From contig NZ_CP125655.1 of NCBI RefSeq assembly GCF_030053835.1, forward strand, positions 1,364,001 to 1,428,000: 64,000 nucleotides of DNA, in the 5' to 3' direction. The translations under genes were made by a program, and so were the position numbers. Positions 27,861-38,250 of the stretch are shown one piece after another. A model generated the notes under the pieces. That model ran no database searches and had not been told where the DNA came from. It saw only the letters and a list, made by a program, of their open reading frames with translations. The stretch comes from Cellulomonas sp. ES6. Lineage in GTDB: Bacteria; Actinomycetota; Actinomycetes; Actinomycetales; Cellulomonadaceae. Numbering within the stretch: the first letter of the stretch is position 1; each line of letters begins with the position of its first letter.

Positions 27861-28556
27861 ATGACCGCCGAGCCACGCCGCAGCCCGAAGGCGACGCGCG
27901 CCCGCATGACCGCGACGCAGCGGCGCGAGCAGCTGCTGGCCGTCAGCCGCCGCCTGTTCGCCGAGAAGGGGTTCGAGGGGACCTCGATCGAGGAGATCGC
28001 CGCGCGCGCCGAGGTGTCGAAGCCGGTCGTGTACGAGCACTTCGGCGGCAAGGAGGGGATCTACGCGGTCGTCGTCGACCGGGAGATCCAGGCGCTGACC
28101 AGCGCGCTGTCCGGGGCGCTGGACGAGGGCGGGCACCCGAAGGTCATGGTCGAGCGCTCGGCGCTGGCGCTGCTGGGCTACATCGAGGACTCCGAGGACG
28201 GGTTCCGGATCCTCGTGCGGGACTCGCCGGTCGCGCAGGCCACGGGGACGTTCTCCAGCCTGATCGGGGACGTCGCGACGCAGGTCGAGCACCTGCTGGC
28301 GGACCAGTTCCGCAAGCAGCACCTGGACCCGCGCACGGCACCGATCTACGCGCAGATGCTGGTCGGCATGGTCGCGCTGACCGGGCAGCACTGGCTCGAC
28401 GCGCGCAGCCCCAAGAAGGCGGACGTCGCGGCGGCGCTCGTGAACCTGGCGTGGAACGGCCTGTCCGGCATGGAGCGACGCCCGACGCTGACGAGCGAGG
28501 CGGCGAAGCGCCCCGCGACGAAGCGGACCCGCGCTGCTGAGACGCCCGCGGACTGA
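27861..28556 (+). CDS. TetR-family transcriptional regulator
   Basis: A 231-residue regulator. The helix-turn-helix is in RREQLLAVSRRLFAEKGFEG through TSIEEIAARAEVSKPVVYEH FGGKEGIY. The ligand domain of about 140 residues is not recognisable, and the Arg/Lys/Ala tail is polar. An alternative ATG 15 codons downstream (27906) would also give a complete HTH. It stands just downstream of tRNA-Gln on the opposite strand and upstream of a MarR gene; its targets are not evident. Confidence 0.88.
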   Translation: MTAEPRRSPKATRARMTATQRREQLLAVSRRLFAEKGFEGTSIEEIAARAEVSKPVVYEHFGGKEGIYAVVVDREIQALTSALSGALDEGGHPKVMVERSALALLGYIEDSEDGFRILVRDSPVAQATGTFSSLIGDVATQVEHLLADQFRKQHLDPRTAPIYAQMLVGMVALTGQHWLDARSPKKADVAAALVNLAWNGLSGMERRPTLTSEAAKRPATKRTRAAETPAD

Positions 28557-28624
28557 CCGCTGGGCCCACCGTGGCGGCGTGCCCTGCGCGGGTCCGTCCG
28601 CGCGCAGCGGGTAGCCTCGCCCGC

Positions 28625-29155
28625 ATGTCGGCTGCCGCCCCTCCCTCCCCGCGCGGGGACGACCCGGCGGACGAGGTCGACCGGATCGTCGCGGCGTGGG
28701 CGCGCGAGCGGCCGGACCTGGACGTCGCGCCGCTGACGGTGCTGTCCCGGGTGACCCGGCTGTCGCGGCACCTGGACCTGGCGCGGCGGCAGGCGTTCGC
28801 CCGGCACGGCCTGGAGCCGTGGGAGTTCGACGTGCTGTCCGCGCTGCGCCGCGCGGGGGCGCCGTACCGGATGTCGCCGGGCGCCCTGCTGACGCAGACG
28901 CTGGTGACGAGCGGCACGATGACGAACCGCATCGACCGGCTGGCCTCGCGGGCGCTGGTGGAGCGGCTGCCGTCGCCCGACGACCGCCGGGGCGTCCTGG
29001 TGAGCCTCACGGCCGAGGGACGCTCGCGGGTGGACGCGGCGATGTCGACGCTGCTGGAGGTCGAGGCGGGGCTGCTCGCCGGCCTGCCGGACGCGGACCG
29101 GGAGCGGCTCGCGGACCTGCTGCGCACGCTCGTCGCGCCGTTCGACACGCCCTGA
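28625..29155 (+). CDS. MarR-family transcriptional regulator
   Basis: A 176-residue winged-helix regulator. The core includes LTVLSRVTRLSRHLDLARRQ, AFARHGLEPWEFDVLSALRR, the recognition helix TSGTMTNRIDRLASRALVER and the wing DDRRGVLVSLTAEGR, all typical of MarR. The ATG at 28625 was selected because the upstream extension lacks a binding site and is Arg/Ala-rich. It converges on the ABC-2 exporter operon; a bidirectional hairpin lies between them. The ligand is unknown. Confidence 0.9.
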   Translation: MSAAAPPSPRGDDPADEVDRIVAAWARERPDLDVAPLTVLSRVTRLSRHLDLARRQAFARHGLEPWEFDVLSALRRAGAPYRMSPGALLTQTLVTSGTMTNRIDRLASRALVERLPSPDDRRGVLVSLTAEGRSRVDAAMSTLLEVEAGLLAGLPDADRERLADLLRTLVAPFDTP

Positions 29156-29191
29156 TCCCGCAGCCCCGGGTCCGGGGACGCAGACGCAGAC

Positions 29192-29224
29192 GCGCGCGGC
29201 ACCCCCCTCCCGGGTGCCGCGCGC
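29192..29224. terminator. Bidirectional hairpin between convergent genes
   Basis: A 13-bp perfect stem GCGCGCGGCACCC/GGGTGCCGCGCGC with a 7-nt loop lies between the marR-type gene (stop 36 nt before) and the ABC permease (stop 15 nt after). Confidence 0.75.
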
Positions 29225-29239
29225 GCCGGTACGGGTCGG

Positions 29240-30370
29240 TCAGGCCGCCTTGGCGAGCGCCTCCGACAGCTTCACGCGCCGCCCGGTGCGCAGCACGGAC
29301 CGCTCGTAGATGCGGGCACCGATCGCCGTGACGACGGCCGCGGACACCACGAGCACCGCCAGCGACAGCAGCGGCTCCCACCACGCCGCCTGTCCGAGGA
29401 ACAGCCGGACGGGCATCCCCACGGCCGCGCTGAAGGGCACGTACGACATGACGGTCAGCACGGTGTCGTTGTCGTTGAAGAAGATGACGCCGAAGTACGG
29501 GATCATCACCAGCATGATCACCGGGGTCAGCACGGAGCCGGTGTCCTCGATGCGCGACACGAGCGAGGCCGCGGACGCGAACATCGCCGCGAGCAGCACG
29601 AACCCGACGAGGAAGAACAGCACGAACCAGGCGACGGGCGCCCCGACGAGGCTCAGCACGTCGTCCTGACCGGTGACGACCAGGCCGACGACGGCCACGG
29701 CGGCGATCGCCGCGATCTGCCCGACGGCCAGCACGGTGTTGCCGAGGATCTTGCCGGCGAGCAGCGCGCGGGGCGGGACGGTCGACAGCAGGATCTCGAC
29801 GATGCGGGACTGCTTCTCCTGCACGGTGTTCTGCGCGATGGTGCCGCCGAACGACGACGCGGCCATGAGGAACACCAGGCCGAACAGCAGCGACACGAGG
29901 TACCGCAGCCCGGCGGGCGTCGCGGAGTCGTCCAGCAGCTCCACGGGCGGGGTCACCGCCAGCGCGCCCACCACGTCGTCCGGGGCGGAGTCCAGGCCGA
30001 CGACGACGATGCCGAGCGGGTTGCCGGCGTCCTCGTCGGGGAGGATCGCGGCCGAGACCTCCTCGGACTCGACGAGCGCGCGGGCCTCGTCGGCGTCGGC
30101 GGCGTCGACCGGCTCGAGCCCGTCCACGTCGGCGATCACCGACGCCGTCGCGGGCACGACCGCGACCTTGGTGTCGCCGCCGCCGAGCTTGTCGCCCAGC
30201 AGCGAGGTCAGCACGATGCCGCCGAGCACGAGCAGCAGCAGGATGCCCGTCGAGATGAGGAACGACTTGGTGCGGACCTGCGTGACGATCTCCCGCTCGG
30301 CGACCATGAGGGTGCTCTGCACGGCGCTCGGCGTCGCGGGGCGGGGGCGCGGGGTGGTGGGGGAAGTCAT
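29240..30370 (-). CDS. ABC-2 type exporter permease (NatB-like)
   Basis: A 376-residue membrane subunit. A first membrane helix after a cytoplasmic start (TKSFLISTGILLLLVLGGIV) is followed by a large extracytoplasmic domain (about residues 60-160) and five to six C-terminal helices, including the segment TVQEKQSRIVEILLSTVPPR typical of NatB/ABC-2 permeases. The partner ATPase is directly upstream with an ATGA overlap. The substrate is unknown; NatAB-type exporters move Na+ or small toxic molecules. Confidence 0.9.
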   Translation of the reverse strand: MTSPTTPRPRPATPSAVQSTLMVAEREIVTQVRTKSFLISTGILLLLVLGGIVLTSLLGDKLGGGDTKVAVVPATASVIADVDGLEPVDAADADEARALVESEEVSAAILPDEDAGNPLGIVVVGLDSAPDDVVGALAVTPPVELLDDSATPAGLRYLVSLLFGLVFLMAASSFGGTIAQNTVQEKQSRIVEILLSTVPPRALLAGKILGNTVLAVGQIAAIAAVAVVGLVVTGQDDVLSLVGAPVAWFVLFFLVGFVLLAAMFASAASLVSRIEDTGSVLTPVIMLVMIPYFGVIFFNDNDTVLTVMSYVPFSAAVGMPVRLFLGQAAWWEPLLSLAVLVVSAAVVTAIGARIYERSVLRTGRRVKLSEALAKAA

Positions 30371-31305
30371 CGGACCGTCTCCTTCACCCGCGCACCGGCG
30401 GGCTCCTCGTCGTGGCGCTGCTCGTCGGTGACGATGTCGCGGAAGATCTCCGCGAGCCGCGGGCGCACCGGGGCGAACTGGCTGACCGGGGCGGCGTCGA
30501 GCGCGGTGCGCAGCACCCGCTGGGCCGTCGCGTCGTCGGCGTCGAACAGCGCGTAGCCGCCGTCGAACTCGACGACGCGCACCCCGGGCTCCGAGCGCAG
30601 CCAGCCCATGTCGCCCCCGGAGGTGATCTCGTAGCGCGGCTCGGAGTACCGGGCGCGCAGCGCCTCCTTCTCCCCCGCCGCGCGGATCCTGCCGCCGGCG
30701 ATGACCACGACGTCGTCGCAGAGCCGCTCGACCACGTCGAGCTGGTGCGAGGAGAACAGCACCGGCACGCCCCGGGCCGCGTGCTCGGACAGCACGCCGA
30801 GCACGACGTCGACCGCCATCGGGTCGAGGCCCGAGAACGGCTCGTCGAGGATGAGGACCTCGGGCTCGTGGACCAGCGCGGCGGCGATCTGCGCGCGCTG
30901 CTGGTTGCCCAGCGACAGGTCGTCGACCGGGTCGTCCAGCCGCTCGGACAGGCCGAGCTTCTCGAGCAGCCCGCGCGCCCGCTCGGTGGCGTCCCGGCGG
31001 TCGTACCCGTGCAGCCGCGCCAGGTAGGCGATCTGCTCGAGCACCTTCATCTTCGGGTACAGCCCGCGCTCCTCCGGCATGTAGCCGAAGCCGCGGCGCT
31101 GGTCGTCCCCGAGGGGCGCGCCGTCGAGCGTCACCGTGCCCGAGTCGGCCGACAGCACGCCGAGCACGATCCGCATGGTCGTGGTCTTGCCCGCGCCGTT
31201 GCCGCCGACGAAGCCCGTGAGCTTGCCGCGCTGCACCTCGAAGCCCACGTCGTCCAGCACCAGGCGGTCCCCGAAGGACCGGTGGATGCCGTCGAGTCGC
31301 AACAT
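30367..31305 (-). CDS. ABC exporter ATP-binding protein (NatA-like)
   Basis: A 312-residue ATPase subunit. It shows Walker A GGNGAGKTT, a Q-loop-like YMPEERGLYPKM, signature LSLGNQQRAQIAAAL (a variant of LSGGQ with Asn), Walker B VLILDEPFSGLD and switch His SSHQ. About 90 C-terminal residues form the extension common in NatA-type subunits. The start at 31305 has a GGGAGA site; a TTG 12 codons upstream is less likely. It lies 119 nt downstream of a two-component system on the same strand, a common regulator-exporter pairing. Confidence 0.92.
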   Translation of the reverse strand: MLRLDGIHRSFGDRLVLDDVGFEVQRGKLTGFVGGNGAGKTTTMRIVLGVLSADSGTVTLDGAPLGDDQRRGFGYMPEERGLYPKMKVLEQIAYLARLHGYDRRDATERARGLLEKLGLSERLDDPVDDLSLGNQQRAQIAAALVHEPEVLILDEPFSGLDPMAVDVVLGVLSEHAARGVPVLFSSHQLDVVERLCDDVVVIAGGRIRAAGEKEALRARYSEPRYEITSGGDMGWLRSEPGVRVVEFDGGYALFDADDATAQRVLRTALDAAPVSQFAPVRPRLAEIFRDIVTDEQRHDEEPAGARVKETVR

Positions 31306-31424
31306 GTCCGTCTCCCGTTCTCCTGCGTCGTCCGGGGTCAACGCTAGGGAGCGGGCGGCCCGGGCGCCTCAGCCCGGCGGCGGAACCTGCGCCCTCCGCC
31401 CCGCGGGGGAGGGCGCCGGGCGCG

Positions 31425-32150
31425 TCAGTCCGTGAACCCGTTCTGGTACGCGAACACGACGGCCTGCACGCGGTCGCGCAGGCCCAGCTTCATCAGCAGG
31501 TTCGAGACGTGGGTCTTGACCGTCGCGCGCCCCAGCACGAGCTCCGCGGCGATCTCGTCGTTGCTCATCCCCCGGGCGACGAGCCGCAGCACCTCGGTCT
31601 CGCGCTCGGTCAGCCCCGCGGCCGAGGGGCACCCGCCCTCCTGCGGGCCCCCGGGGACGCTCCGTCCCGGGGCGGAGGCGGTGCCCGCCCCGACCGCCCG
31701 GGCGATGACCGCCCGCGTGACCTCCGGCGACAGCAGGGCGTCCCCGGCGGCGACGGCACGCACCGCGTCGGCGAGCTGCTCGGGGCGGGAGTTCTTCAGC
31801 AGGAACCCCGCGGCGCCGGCCTGGAGCGACTCGAGCAGGTAGTCGTCGCGGTTGAACGTGGTGAGCACGAGCACGGCCGCGGCGACGTCCGGGTCCGCCA
31901 CGATCCGGCGGGTGGCCTCGAGGCCGTCCATCTCCGGCATCTGCACGTCCATGCAGACCACGTCGGGGCGCAGCGCGCGGGCCAGCTCGACGGCCTCCCG
32001 GCCGGTGCCCGCCTCGCCGACGACCTCCAGGTCCGGCGCGGCGCCGAGGATCGTCGCGAGGCCGGCGCGCAGCAGGGCCTGGTCGTCGGCGAGCAGCACC
32101 CGCACGGGCCCCGCCGGGCCGGGTGTCCCCGCGGCCACCTGCTCGGTCAT
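31425..32150 (-). CDS. NarL/LuxR-type response regulator
   Basis: A 241-residue regulator. The receiver domain has VLLADDQALLRAGL, the phospho-acceptor Asp in VVCMDVQMPEMDG, the conserved Thr in VLTTF and Lys in FLLKNSRPEQ. A Gly/Pro-rich linker of about 35 residues joins a LuxR HTH (GLTERETEVLRLVARGMSND, EIAAELVLGRATVKTHVSNL). Its ATG overlaps the kinase stop. The two likely regulate the adjacent ABC exporter. Confidence 0.94.
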   Translation of the reverse strand: MTEQVAAGTPGPAGPVRVLLADDQALLRAGLATILGAAPDLEVVGEAGTGREAVELARALRPDVVCMDVQMPEMDGLEATRRIVADPDVAAAVLVLTTFNRDDYLLESLQAGAAGFLLKNSRPEQLADAVRAVAAGDALLSPEVTRAVIARAVGAGTASAPGRSVPGGPQEGGCPSAAGLTERETEVLRLVARGMSNDEIAAELVLGRATVKTHVSNLLMKLGLRDRVQAVVFAYQNGFTD

Positions 32151-33460
32151 CGTGCTCCTCCCGTCCGCGGCGCGAGCGGCACCCGCGCCCGCACCAGGTA
32201 CCCGCCGCGGCCCCGCGCGCCGGTCTCCAGCGTGCCGCCGTCCGCGGCGACCCGCTCCCGCATCCCGACCAGCCCGAGCCCGCCGGACGTCCCGCGACCG
32301 ACCCGCCGGCCCCCGGTGCCGTCGTCCGCCACCTCGAGCTCCACGGCGGCGCCGTCGTAGCGCAGCCGGACGTCCACGCGCGCACCGGACCCGGCGTGCT
32401 TGCGGACGTTCGTGAGCGCCTCCTGGCAGATCCGGTACAGGTTGAGCGACGTCAGCGGCGGTACGCGCACCGGCTCACCGACCACCTGGTACTGCGCCTC
32501 GAGGCCGTTGTCGGTGGCCTGGCGGACCAGCTCGGGCAGCCGGTCGACGCCGAGGGAGCCCACCGCCGCCTCGCCGGTGTCCGGGGTGTCGCGCAGGGTC
32601 GTCAGCAGCCCGTGCAGCTCGTCCACCGCCTCCCGGGCGGAGTCCTCGACCTGCTCGAGGGCCTCCGCGGCGCGCCCCGGGTCCACGCCGAGCAGGGTGC
32701 GGGCGGCGGCCGCCTGCACGCCCATCATCGACACGTGGTGCGCGACGGCGTCGTGCAGCTCGCGGGCCAGCCGCAGCCGCTCGATCGCGACCGCCTGCTC
32801 CTCGACGCGGCGCTGCTCGCCCACCAGCAGGCGCCCCCGCCAGTCCGTGCGGGCGCGTTCGCGCGCGGCGTTCCACGCGTGGTCGCCGAACCACCACGCG
32901 CCGGCGAAGTACAGCACGTTGGTGAGCAGCTGGATCAGCAGGAACGCGACGAGCGGCGAGAACGCGCCGGCGTTGGAGAAGCCCTCGATGCCCTCGGGGT
33001 CGGTGACCGCCTGGAACATCGCGATGAGCAGCCAGACGAACATCGCGACGACCACGACGCCGCGCACGACGACCGCCCGGGTCCGCCGCGGGTCCCACGC
33101 GCCGACCGTGTACAGGGCCATGAACAGCGCGATGTTCGCGAACAGGGTCTCGGGGACGCGCAGCTCGCCGACCACCACGAACGCCGCGGCGACCACCCCG
33201 GCGACGGCGGCGGGCCACCGGCGGCGCACCGCGAGCGGGGCCGTCACCGCGAGCACGCACAGCACCGCGACCCAGCCCTCCGCCGGGTCGTCGTACATCC
33301 CGGCGGTGCCGCCGAGCGCGAGGCTCAGCACCCCGCCCACCAGCAGCCCGACGGCGAGCAGCGCGTCGTAGCGGCGCTGGTCGGCGGTCAGCGGCGGCCG
33401 GCGCCAGCCGGGGGCGTCGGGGTCGGCGTCGAGGTCGGCGTCGAGGTCGGGGCGCGGCAC
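32147..33460 (-). CDS. Sensor histidine kinase, NarX/DesK-like (HisKA_3)
   Basis: A 437-residue membrane kinase. Five to six membrane helices lie between residues 33 and 190 with no large extracellular domain, so it probably senses within the membrane. The HisKA_3 helix carries His236 in LARELHDAVAHHVS. The ATPase domain has CQEALTNVRKHAG, VADDGTG and GLGLVGMRERV. The GTG at 33460 was chosen because the next in-frame upstream sequence is intergenic; its ribosome site is weak. The N-terminal Asp-Leu repeats come from GTCGAGGTCGGC DNA repeats. Confidence 0.9.
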   Translation of the reverse strand: MPRPDLDADLDADPDAPGWRRPPLTADQRRYDALLAVGLLVGGVLSLALGGTAGMYDDPAEGWVAVLCVLAVTAPLAVRRRWPAAVAGVVAAAFVVVGELRVPETLFANIALFMALYTVGAWDPRRTRAVVVRGVVVVAMFVWLLIAMFQAVTDPEGIEGFSNAGAFSPLVAFLLIQLLTNVLYFAGAWWFGDHAWNAARERARTDWRGRLLVGEQRRVEEQAVAIERLRLARELHDAVAHHVSMMGVQAAAARTLLGVDPGRAAEALEQVEDSAREAVDELHGLLTTLRDTPDTGEAAVGSLGVDRLPELVRQATDNGLEAQYQVVGEPVRVPPLTSLNLYRICQEALTNVRKHAGSGARVDVRLRYDGAAVELEVADDGTGGRRVGRGTSGGLGLVGMRERVAADGGTLETGARGRGGYLVRARVPLAPRTGGAR

Positions 33461-33520
33461 GCACCCACGGTAGCCGCAGCCCGCGGCGGGCCGCGGGCGC
33501 GCGGCCCTACGCTTGGCGGA

Positions 33521-35329
33521 ATGGCCCACCTGCTCGGCGGCGAAGCGCTGCACCTGTCGTTCCCGACCAAGCGCGTCTTCGACGGCGTCACGGTCGGGCT
33601 GAACGAGGGCGACCGCGTCGGCGTCGTCGGGCGCAACGGGGACGGCAAGTCCTCGCTGCTGGCGCTCCTGGCGGGCCGCCTGTCCCCGGACGGCGGCCGC
33701 GTCACCGTGCGCGGCGGGGTGCGCGTGGGGGTGCTCGACCAGACCGACACGCTCGACCCGGAGCTGACCGTCGGCACGGCCGTCGTCGGGGACCGCGTCG
33801 AGCACGAGTGGGCCGGCGACGCGCGCGTCCGCGACGTCGTGCAGGGGCTCGTCGGCGACCTGCCCTGGGACAAGCGCGTCGGCGACCTGTCCGGCGGCCA
33901 GCGGCGGCGCGTCGCCCTCGCGGCGCTGCTGGCCGGCGACGACGACGTCCTCATGCTGGACGAGCCGACGAACCACCTGGACGTCGAGGCCGTCACGTGG
34001 CTCGCCCGGCACCTGAACCGCCGCTGGTCCGCGAACGCCGGCGGCCTGCTGGTCGTCACCCACGACCGCTGGTTCCTCGACGAGGTGTGCACCGCGACGT
34101 GGGAGGTGCACGACGGCGTCGTCGAGCCGTTCGAGGGCGGCTACGCGGCGTACGTGCTGCAGCGCGTCGAGCGCGACCGCATGGCGGCGGCCACCGAGGC
34201 CAAGCGGCAGAACCTCATGCGCAAGGAGCTCGCGTGGCTGCGCCGCGGCGCGCCCGCCCGCACGTCCAAGCCGCGCTTCCGGATCGAGGCCGCGAACGCG
34301 CTCATCGCCGACGTGCCGCCGCCCCGCGACACCGTCGCGCTGTCCCGCATGGCCACCGCACGGCTCGGCAAGGACGTCGTCGACATCGAGGACGTGTCGG
34401 TCTCCTACGGCGACCACGAGGTGCTGCGGCACGTGACCTGGCGGATCGCGCCCGGTGAGCGCACCGGCGTGCTCGGGGTCAACGGTGCCGGCAAGTCGAC
34501 GCTGCTCGGGCTCGTCACCGGCGCCGTCGCGCCGAGCGCCGGCCGGGTCAAGCGCGGCAAGACGGTGCAGGTCGCGACGCTCACGCAGGAGCTCGCGGAG
34601 CTCGCCGACGTGGCCGACGACCGGGTCAGCGACGTCATCGGCCGGTACCGCACCACGTACGTCGCCGGCGGCAAGGAGATGACCCCCGGGCAGCTCCTGG
34701 AGCGGCTCGGGTTCACCAGCGCCCAGCTCTCGACCCCGGTCAGGGACCTGTCCGGCGGCCAGCGGCGGCGGCTCCAGCTGCTGCTGATCCTGCTGGACGA
34801 GCCGAACGTGCTGGTGCTGGACGAGCCGTCGAACGACCTCGACACCGACATGCTCGCCGCGATGGAGGACCTGCTGGACACCTGGCCCGGCACGCTGCTG
34901 GTCGTCTCCCACGACCGGTACCTGCTGGAGCGCGTCACCGACCAGCAGTACGCGGTGCTCGACGGACGGTTCCGGCACGTGCCCGGCGGCGTGGACGAGT
35001 ACCTGCGGCTGCTCGAGCACCACCGCGGCGGGAACCCGGTGCAGACGGGCGCCCCGACCGAGGCGACCGGGGGCGCCCCGGCGGCGGCGGGCGGCACCGG
35101 GCTGGACGGGGCGGAGCTGCGCGCCGCGAAGAAGGAGCTCGGGGCGCTGGAGCGGCGGATCTCGAAGCTGACCGGCCAGATCGAGGCGCTCGACCGGACG
35201 ATGGCGGAGCACGACCCCGCGGACTACGTCGGCCTCACCGCGCTCGGGACGGACAAGGCGGCGCTCGAGGCCGAGGTGGCCGACGTCGAGGAGCGGTGGA
35301 TGGCGCTCGCGGAGGCCGTCGAGGGCTGA
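33521..35329 (+). CDS. ABC-F family ATPase (Uup-like)
   Basis: A 602-residue soluble protein with two ABC domains and no membrane segment, the ABC-F plan of ribosome-associated translation factors. The first domain has Walker [10 protein letters not shown], signature [15 protein letters not shown] and Walker [13 protein letters not shown]. The linker region has a basic [20 protein letters not shown] motif. The second domain has [25 protein letters not shown] and [14 protein letters not shown]-terminal coiled-coil domain ([20 protein letters not shown]) resembles that of Uup. It is followed by a GAGGTCGTCA element and metG. Antibiotic resistance is not implied by the sequence. Confidence 0.93.
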   Translation: MAHLLGGEALHLSFPTKRVFDGVTVGLNEGDRVGVVGRNGDGKSSLLALLAGRLSPDGGRVTVRGGVRVGVLDQTDTLDPELTVGTAVVGDRVEHEWAGDARVRDVVQGLVGDLPWDKRVGDLSGGQRRRVALAALLAGDDDVLMLDEPTNHLDVEAVTWLARHLNRRWSANAGGLLVVTHDRWFLDEVCTATWEVHDGVVEPFEGGYAAYVLQRVERDRMAAATEAKRQNLMRKELAWLRRGAPARTSKPRFRIEAANALIADVPPPRDTVALSRMATARLGKDVVDIEDVSVSYGDHEVLRHVTWRIAPGERTGVLGVNGAGKSTLLGLVTGAVAPSAGRVKRGKTVQVATLTQELAELADVADDRVSDVIGRYRTTYVAGGKEMTPGQLLERLGFTSAQLSTPVRDLSGGQRRRLQLLLILLDEPNVLVLDEPSNDLDTDMLAAMEDLLDTWPGTLLVVSHDRYLLERVTDQQYAVLDGRFRHVPGGVDEYLRLLEHHRGGNPVQTGAPTEATGGAPAAAGGTGLDGAELRAAKKELGALERRISKLTGQIEALDRTMAEHDPADYVGLTALGTDKAALEAEVADVEERWMALAEAVEG

Positions 35330-35338
35330 CCCGGGCGG

Positions 35339-35408
35339 CGAGGTCGTCAGGTCCGGCCGAGGTCGTCAGGTGCACCGCACGACCTCGGCCCGAGGTGACG
35401 ACCTCGGC
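35339..35408. repeat. GAGGTCGTCA hairpin element, copy 2
   Basis: Two direct CGAGGTCGTCAGGT units, then the inverted partner GCACGACCTCGGCC and the closing palindrome GAGGTGACGACCTCGG. It begins 9 bp after the ABC-F stop and ends 45 bp before metG. The layout and orientation match copies at 10708 and 61541. Confidence 0.8.
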
Positions 35409-35453
35409 ACCGCGCGCGCCGGGAGGGCCACGCGGCTCACTAGGATCGACGGC

Positions 35454-37247
35454 ATGTCCCGCATCCTCAGCGCTGTCGCCTGGCCCTACGCCAACGGCCC
35501 GCGCCACATCGGCCACGTCGCCGGCTTCGGCGTCCCCTCCGACGTGTTCAGCCGCTACATGCGCATGGCGGGCCACGACGTCCTCATGGTCTCCGGCACC
35601 GACGAGCACGGCACCCCGATCCTCGTGCAGGCCGAGCAGGAGGGCGTCACACCCCAGGAGCTCGCCGACCGGTACAACCGCGTCATCGTCGAGGACCTCA
35701 CCCAGCTCGGCCTGTCGTACGACCTGTTCACCCGGACCACCACGCGCAACCACTACGCCGTCGTGCAGGAGATGTTCCGCACGGTCCACAAGAACGGGTA
35801 CATGGTCGAGCAGACCACCATGGGCGCCATCAGCCCGTCGACGGGCCGCACCCTGCCCGACCGCTACATCGAGGGCACCTGCCCGATCTGCGGCTACGAC
35901 GGCGCGCGCGGCGACCAGTGCGACAACTGCGGCAACCAGCTCGACGCGATCGACCTCAAGAACCCGCGCTCGCGCATCAACGGCGAGACGCCGAAGTTCG
36001 TCGAGTCGAACCACTTCTTCCTCGACCTGCCGGCGTTCGTCGACGCGCTCGGGGACTGGCTGCGCACCCGCACCGAGTGGCGGCCGAACGTCCTGAAGTT
36101 CTCGCTCAACCTGCTCGACGACGTCCGGCCCCGCGCCATGACGCGCGACATCGACTGGGGCATCCCCATCCCGCTCGAGGGCTGGGAGGACAACCCGTCC
36201 AAGCGGCTGTACGTGTGGTTCGACGCCGTCATCGGCTACCTGTCCGCGTCGATCGAGTGGGCGCGCCGGTCCGGCGACCCGGAGGCGTGGCGGCAGTTCT
36301 GGAGCGACCCCGAGTCCCTGTCGTACTACTTCATGGGCAAGGACAACATCACCTTCCACTCGCAGATCTGGCCGGCCGAGCTGCTCGGCTACGCCGGCGG
36401 CGGGTCCAAGGGCGGCGAGCCGGGCGCGTACGGCCGGCTGAACCTGCCGACCGAGGTCGTGTCGAGCGAGTTCCTCACCATGGAGGGCAAGCAGTTCTCG
36501 TCCTCCCGCGGCGTCGTCATCTACGTCCGCGACATGCTGAGCCGGTACCAGCCGGACGCGCTGCGGTACTACATCTCGACCGCCGGCCCGGAGAGCCAGG
36601 ACGCCGACTTCACGTGGGCGGACTTCAAGCGCCGCACCAACGACGAGCTCGTCGCCGGCTGGGGCAACCTGGTCAACCGCACCGCCAGCATGATCCACAA
36701 GAACGTCGGAGCCATCCCGCAGCCCGGGCCGCGCACGACGGTCGACGAGGACCTGCTCGCGACGACGACCACCGCGTTCGGCCGTGTCGGCGAGCTCATC
36801 GGCACGCACCGCCACCGCGCCGCCATCGGCGAGGCCATGCGGGTGGTCCAGGAGGCCAACCGGTACATCTCCGAGACCGAGCCGTGGAAGCTGAAGAACG
36901 ACCCGGAGCGCCTCGGCACCGTGCTGCACACCGCCGCGCAGGCCGTGAGCGACTGCAACACCCTGCTGTCGCCGTTCCTGCCGCACTCGGCCCAGAAGGT
37001 GCACGAGGCCCTCGGCGGCACCGGGGCGTTCTCGCCGCTGCCCCGCATCGACGAGGTGACCGACCTCGACGACCCGTCCCGGCAGTACCCGGTCATCACC
37101 GGCGACTACCGCCGCGGCGTCACGCTGCCCGCGTGGCAGCCGGCCGCGGTCGTGCCGGGGACGCCCGTCGGCAAGCCGGAGCCGGTGTTCACGAAGCTCG
37201 ACGACGCCATCGTCGAGGAGGAGCTCGACCGGCTGCGGCAGGGCTGA
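35454..37247 (+). CDS. metG: Methionyl-tRNA synthetase
   Basis: A 597-residue class I aminoacyl-tRNA synthetase that charges tRNA-Met. It has the HIGH motif in [13 protein letters not shown], a zinc knuckle [20 protein letters not shown] with two CxxC pairs, and a KMSKS equivalent KQFSSSRG, a variant that is normal for actinobacterial MetRS. The C-terminal anticodon-binding helical domain follows; there is no extra dimerisation domain, so it is the short form. The start at 35454 gives the expected N-terminus [15 protein letters not shown]. It leads the conserved metG-tatD-rpf-ksgA-ispE block. Confidence 0.97.
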   Translation: MSRILSAVAWPYANGPRHIGHVAGFGVPSDVFSRYMRMAGHDVLMVSGTDEHGTPILVQAEQEGVTPQELADRYNRVIVEDLTQLGLSYDLFTRTTTRNHYAVVQEMFRTVHKNGYMVEQTTMGAISPSTGRTLPDRYIEGTCPICGYDGARGDQCDNCGNQLDAIDLKNPRSRINGETPKFVESNHFFLDLPAFVDALGDWLRTRTEWRPNVLKFSLNLLDDVRPRAMTRDIDWGIPIPLEGWEDNPSKRLYVWFDAVIGYLSASIEWARRSGDPEAWRQFWSDPESLSYYFMGKDNITFHSQIWPAELLGYAGGGSKGGEPGAYGRLNLPTEVVSSEFLTMEGKQFSSSRGVVIYVRDMLSRYQPDALRYYISTAGPESQDADFTWADFKRRTNDELVAGWGNLVNRTASMIHKNVGAIPQPGPRTTVDEDLLATTTTAFGRVGELIGTHRHRAAIGEAMRVVQEANRYISETEPWKLKNDPERLGTVLHTAAQAVSDCNTLLSPFLPHSAQKVHEALGGTGAFSPLPRIDEVTDLDDPSRQYPVITGDYRRGVTLPAWQPAAVVPGTPVGKPEPVFTKLDDAIVEEELDRLRQG

Positions 37248-38222
37248 GTGGGCCGCTCGCGCGCCGGGCGGGACCGCGGCTGGCCGGCGCTGCCGGACGC
37301 GCTCCCGGCCCCGGTCGTCGACGACCACACCCACCTGGAGTCGGTGCTCGGCTTCGAGGCGCCCCCGGGGGCCGAGCCGGCACCCACCGGGCTCGACGAC
37401 CACCTCGACCGGGCCGCCGCCGTCGGGGTCACCCGCATGGTGCAGGTGGGCTGCGACCTGGACGCCGTCGCGTGGACCGACGCGGTGCTGGCCGTGGACG
37501 CCGGGGCGGCGGCCTCCGGGCCCGTGCCGCAGCGGGCCGGCCGGCGGGCGCTGCTCGGCGCGGTCGCGATCCACCCCAACGAGGCGGTGCTGCACGCCGG
37601 CGTCCACGAGGTCGCACCCGACGGCCTCGAGCCCGACCCGCAGCCCCGCCACGACGTCGGCCTCGACGACGCCCTCGCCCGCGTGGCGGACGTCGCGCGC
37701 GGCAACGACCGGGTGCGCGCCGTCGGCGAGACCGGCCTCGACTACTTCCGCGCCGGATCGCGGGGGCGGGAGGTGCAGCGCGAGGCGTTCCGCGCGCACG
37801 TCGCGCTGGCCAAGGAGCTCGGCCTCGCCCTGCAGATCCACGACCGCGACGCGCACGACGACGTCGTCGACGTCCTGCTGCGCGACGGGGCCCCCGAGCG
37901 CACCGTCTTCCACTGCTTCTCCGGCGGGCCGGCGCTCGCCGAGGCCTGCGCGCGTGAGGGCTGGTACTGCTCGTTCGCCGGCCCGCTGACCTACCCCGCG
38001 AACGAGGACCTGCGCGCCGCCCTGCGCCTGCTGCCGCTGGACCTGCTGCTGGTCGAGACCGACGCGCCCTACCTCACGCCGCACCCCCTGCGCGGCCGCC
38101 CCAACGCGCCGTACGTGATCCCGCACACCGTCCGCCGCCTCGCCGAGGAGCGCGACCTCGACCTGGCGACCACCTGCGCCACCCTCGCCACCACGGCCAC
38201 CCGCGTCTACGGCGCCTGGTGA
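37248..38222 (+). CDS. tatD: TatD-family metal-dependent hydrolase
   Basis: A 324-residue TIM-barrel hydrolase with the TatD metal ligands: DDHTHLE at the N-terminus, VGETGLDYFR, LQIHDRDAHDD, FHCFSG and ETDAPYLTPHPLRG. Family members are 3'-5' DNases acting in quality control and repair. A 25-residue insert of Ala/Pro/Gly character lies around residues 84-100. The GTG start follows the metG stop immediately (TGAGTG). Confidence 0.92.
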   Translation: MGRSRAGRDRGWPALPDALPAPVVDDHTHLESVLGFEAPPGAEPAPTGLDDHLDRAAAVGVTRMVQVGCDLDAVAWTDAVLAVDAGAAASGPVPQRAGRRALLGAVAIHPNEAVLHAGVHEVAPDGLEPDPQPRHDVGLDDALARVADVARGNDRVRAVGETGLDYFRAGSRGREVQREAFRAHVALAKELGLALQIHDRDAHDDVVDVLLRDGAPERTVFHCFSGGPALAEACAREGWYCSFAGPLTYPANEDLRAALRLLPLDLLLVETDAPYLTPHPLRGRPNAPYVIPHTVRRLAEERDLDLATTCATLATTATRVYGAW

Positions 38223-38250
38223 GCTGACCGCCCCCTTTCTCCCCTTCCCC

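Noticed and set aside
33521..35329. ABC-F protein as an antibiotic-resistance factor
   Set aside because: The sequence fits the housekeeping Uup-like plan with a C-terminal coiled coil; nothing specific to resistance subfamilies can be seen.
35454..37247. Loss of the KMSKS motif in MetRS as a sign of inactivation
   Set aside because: KQFSSSRG is a normal variant in this enzyme family, and HIGH and the zinc knuckle are intact.
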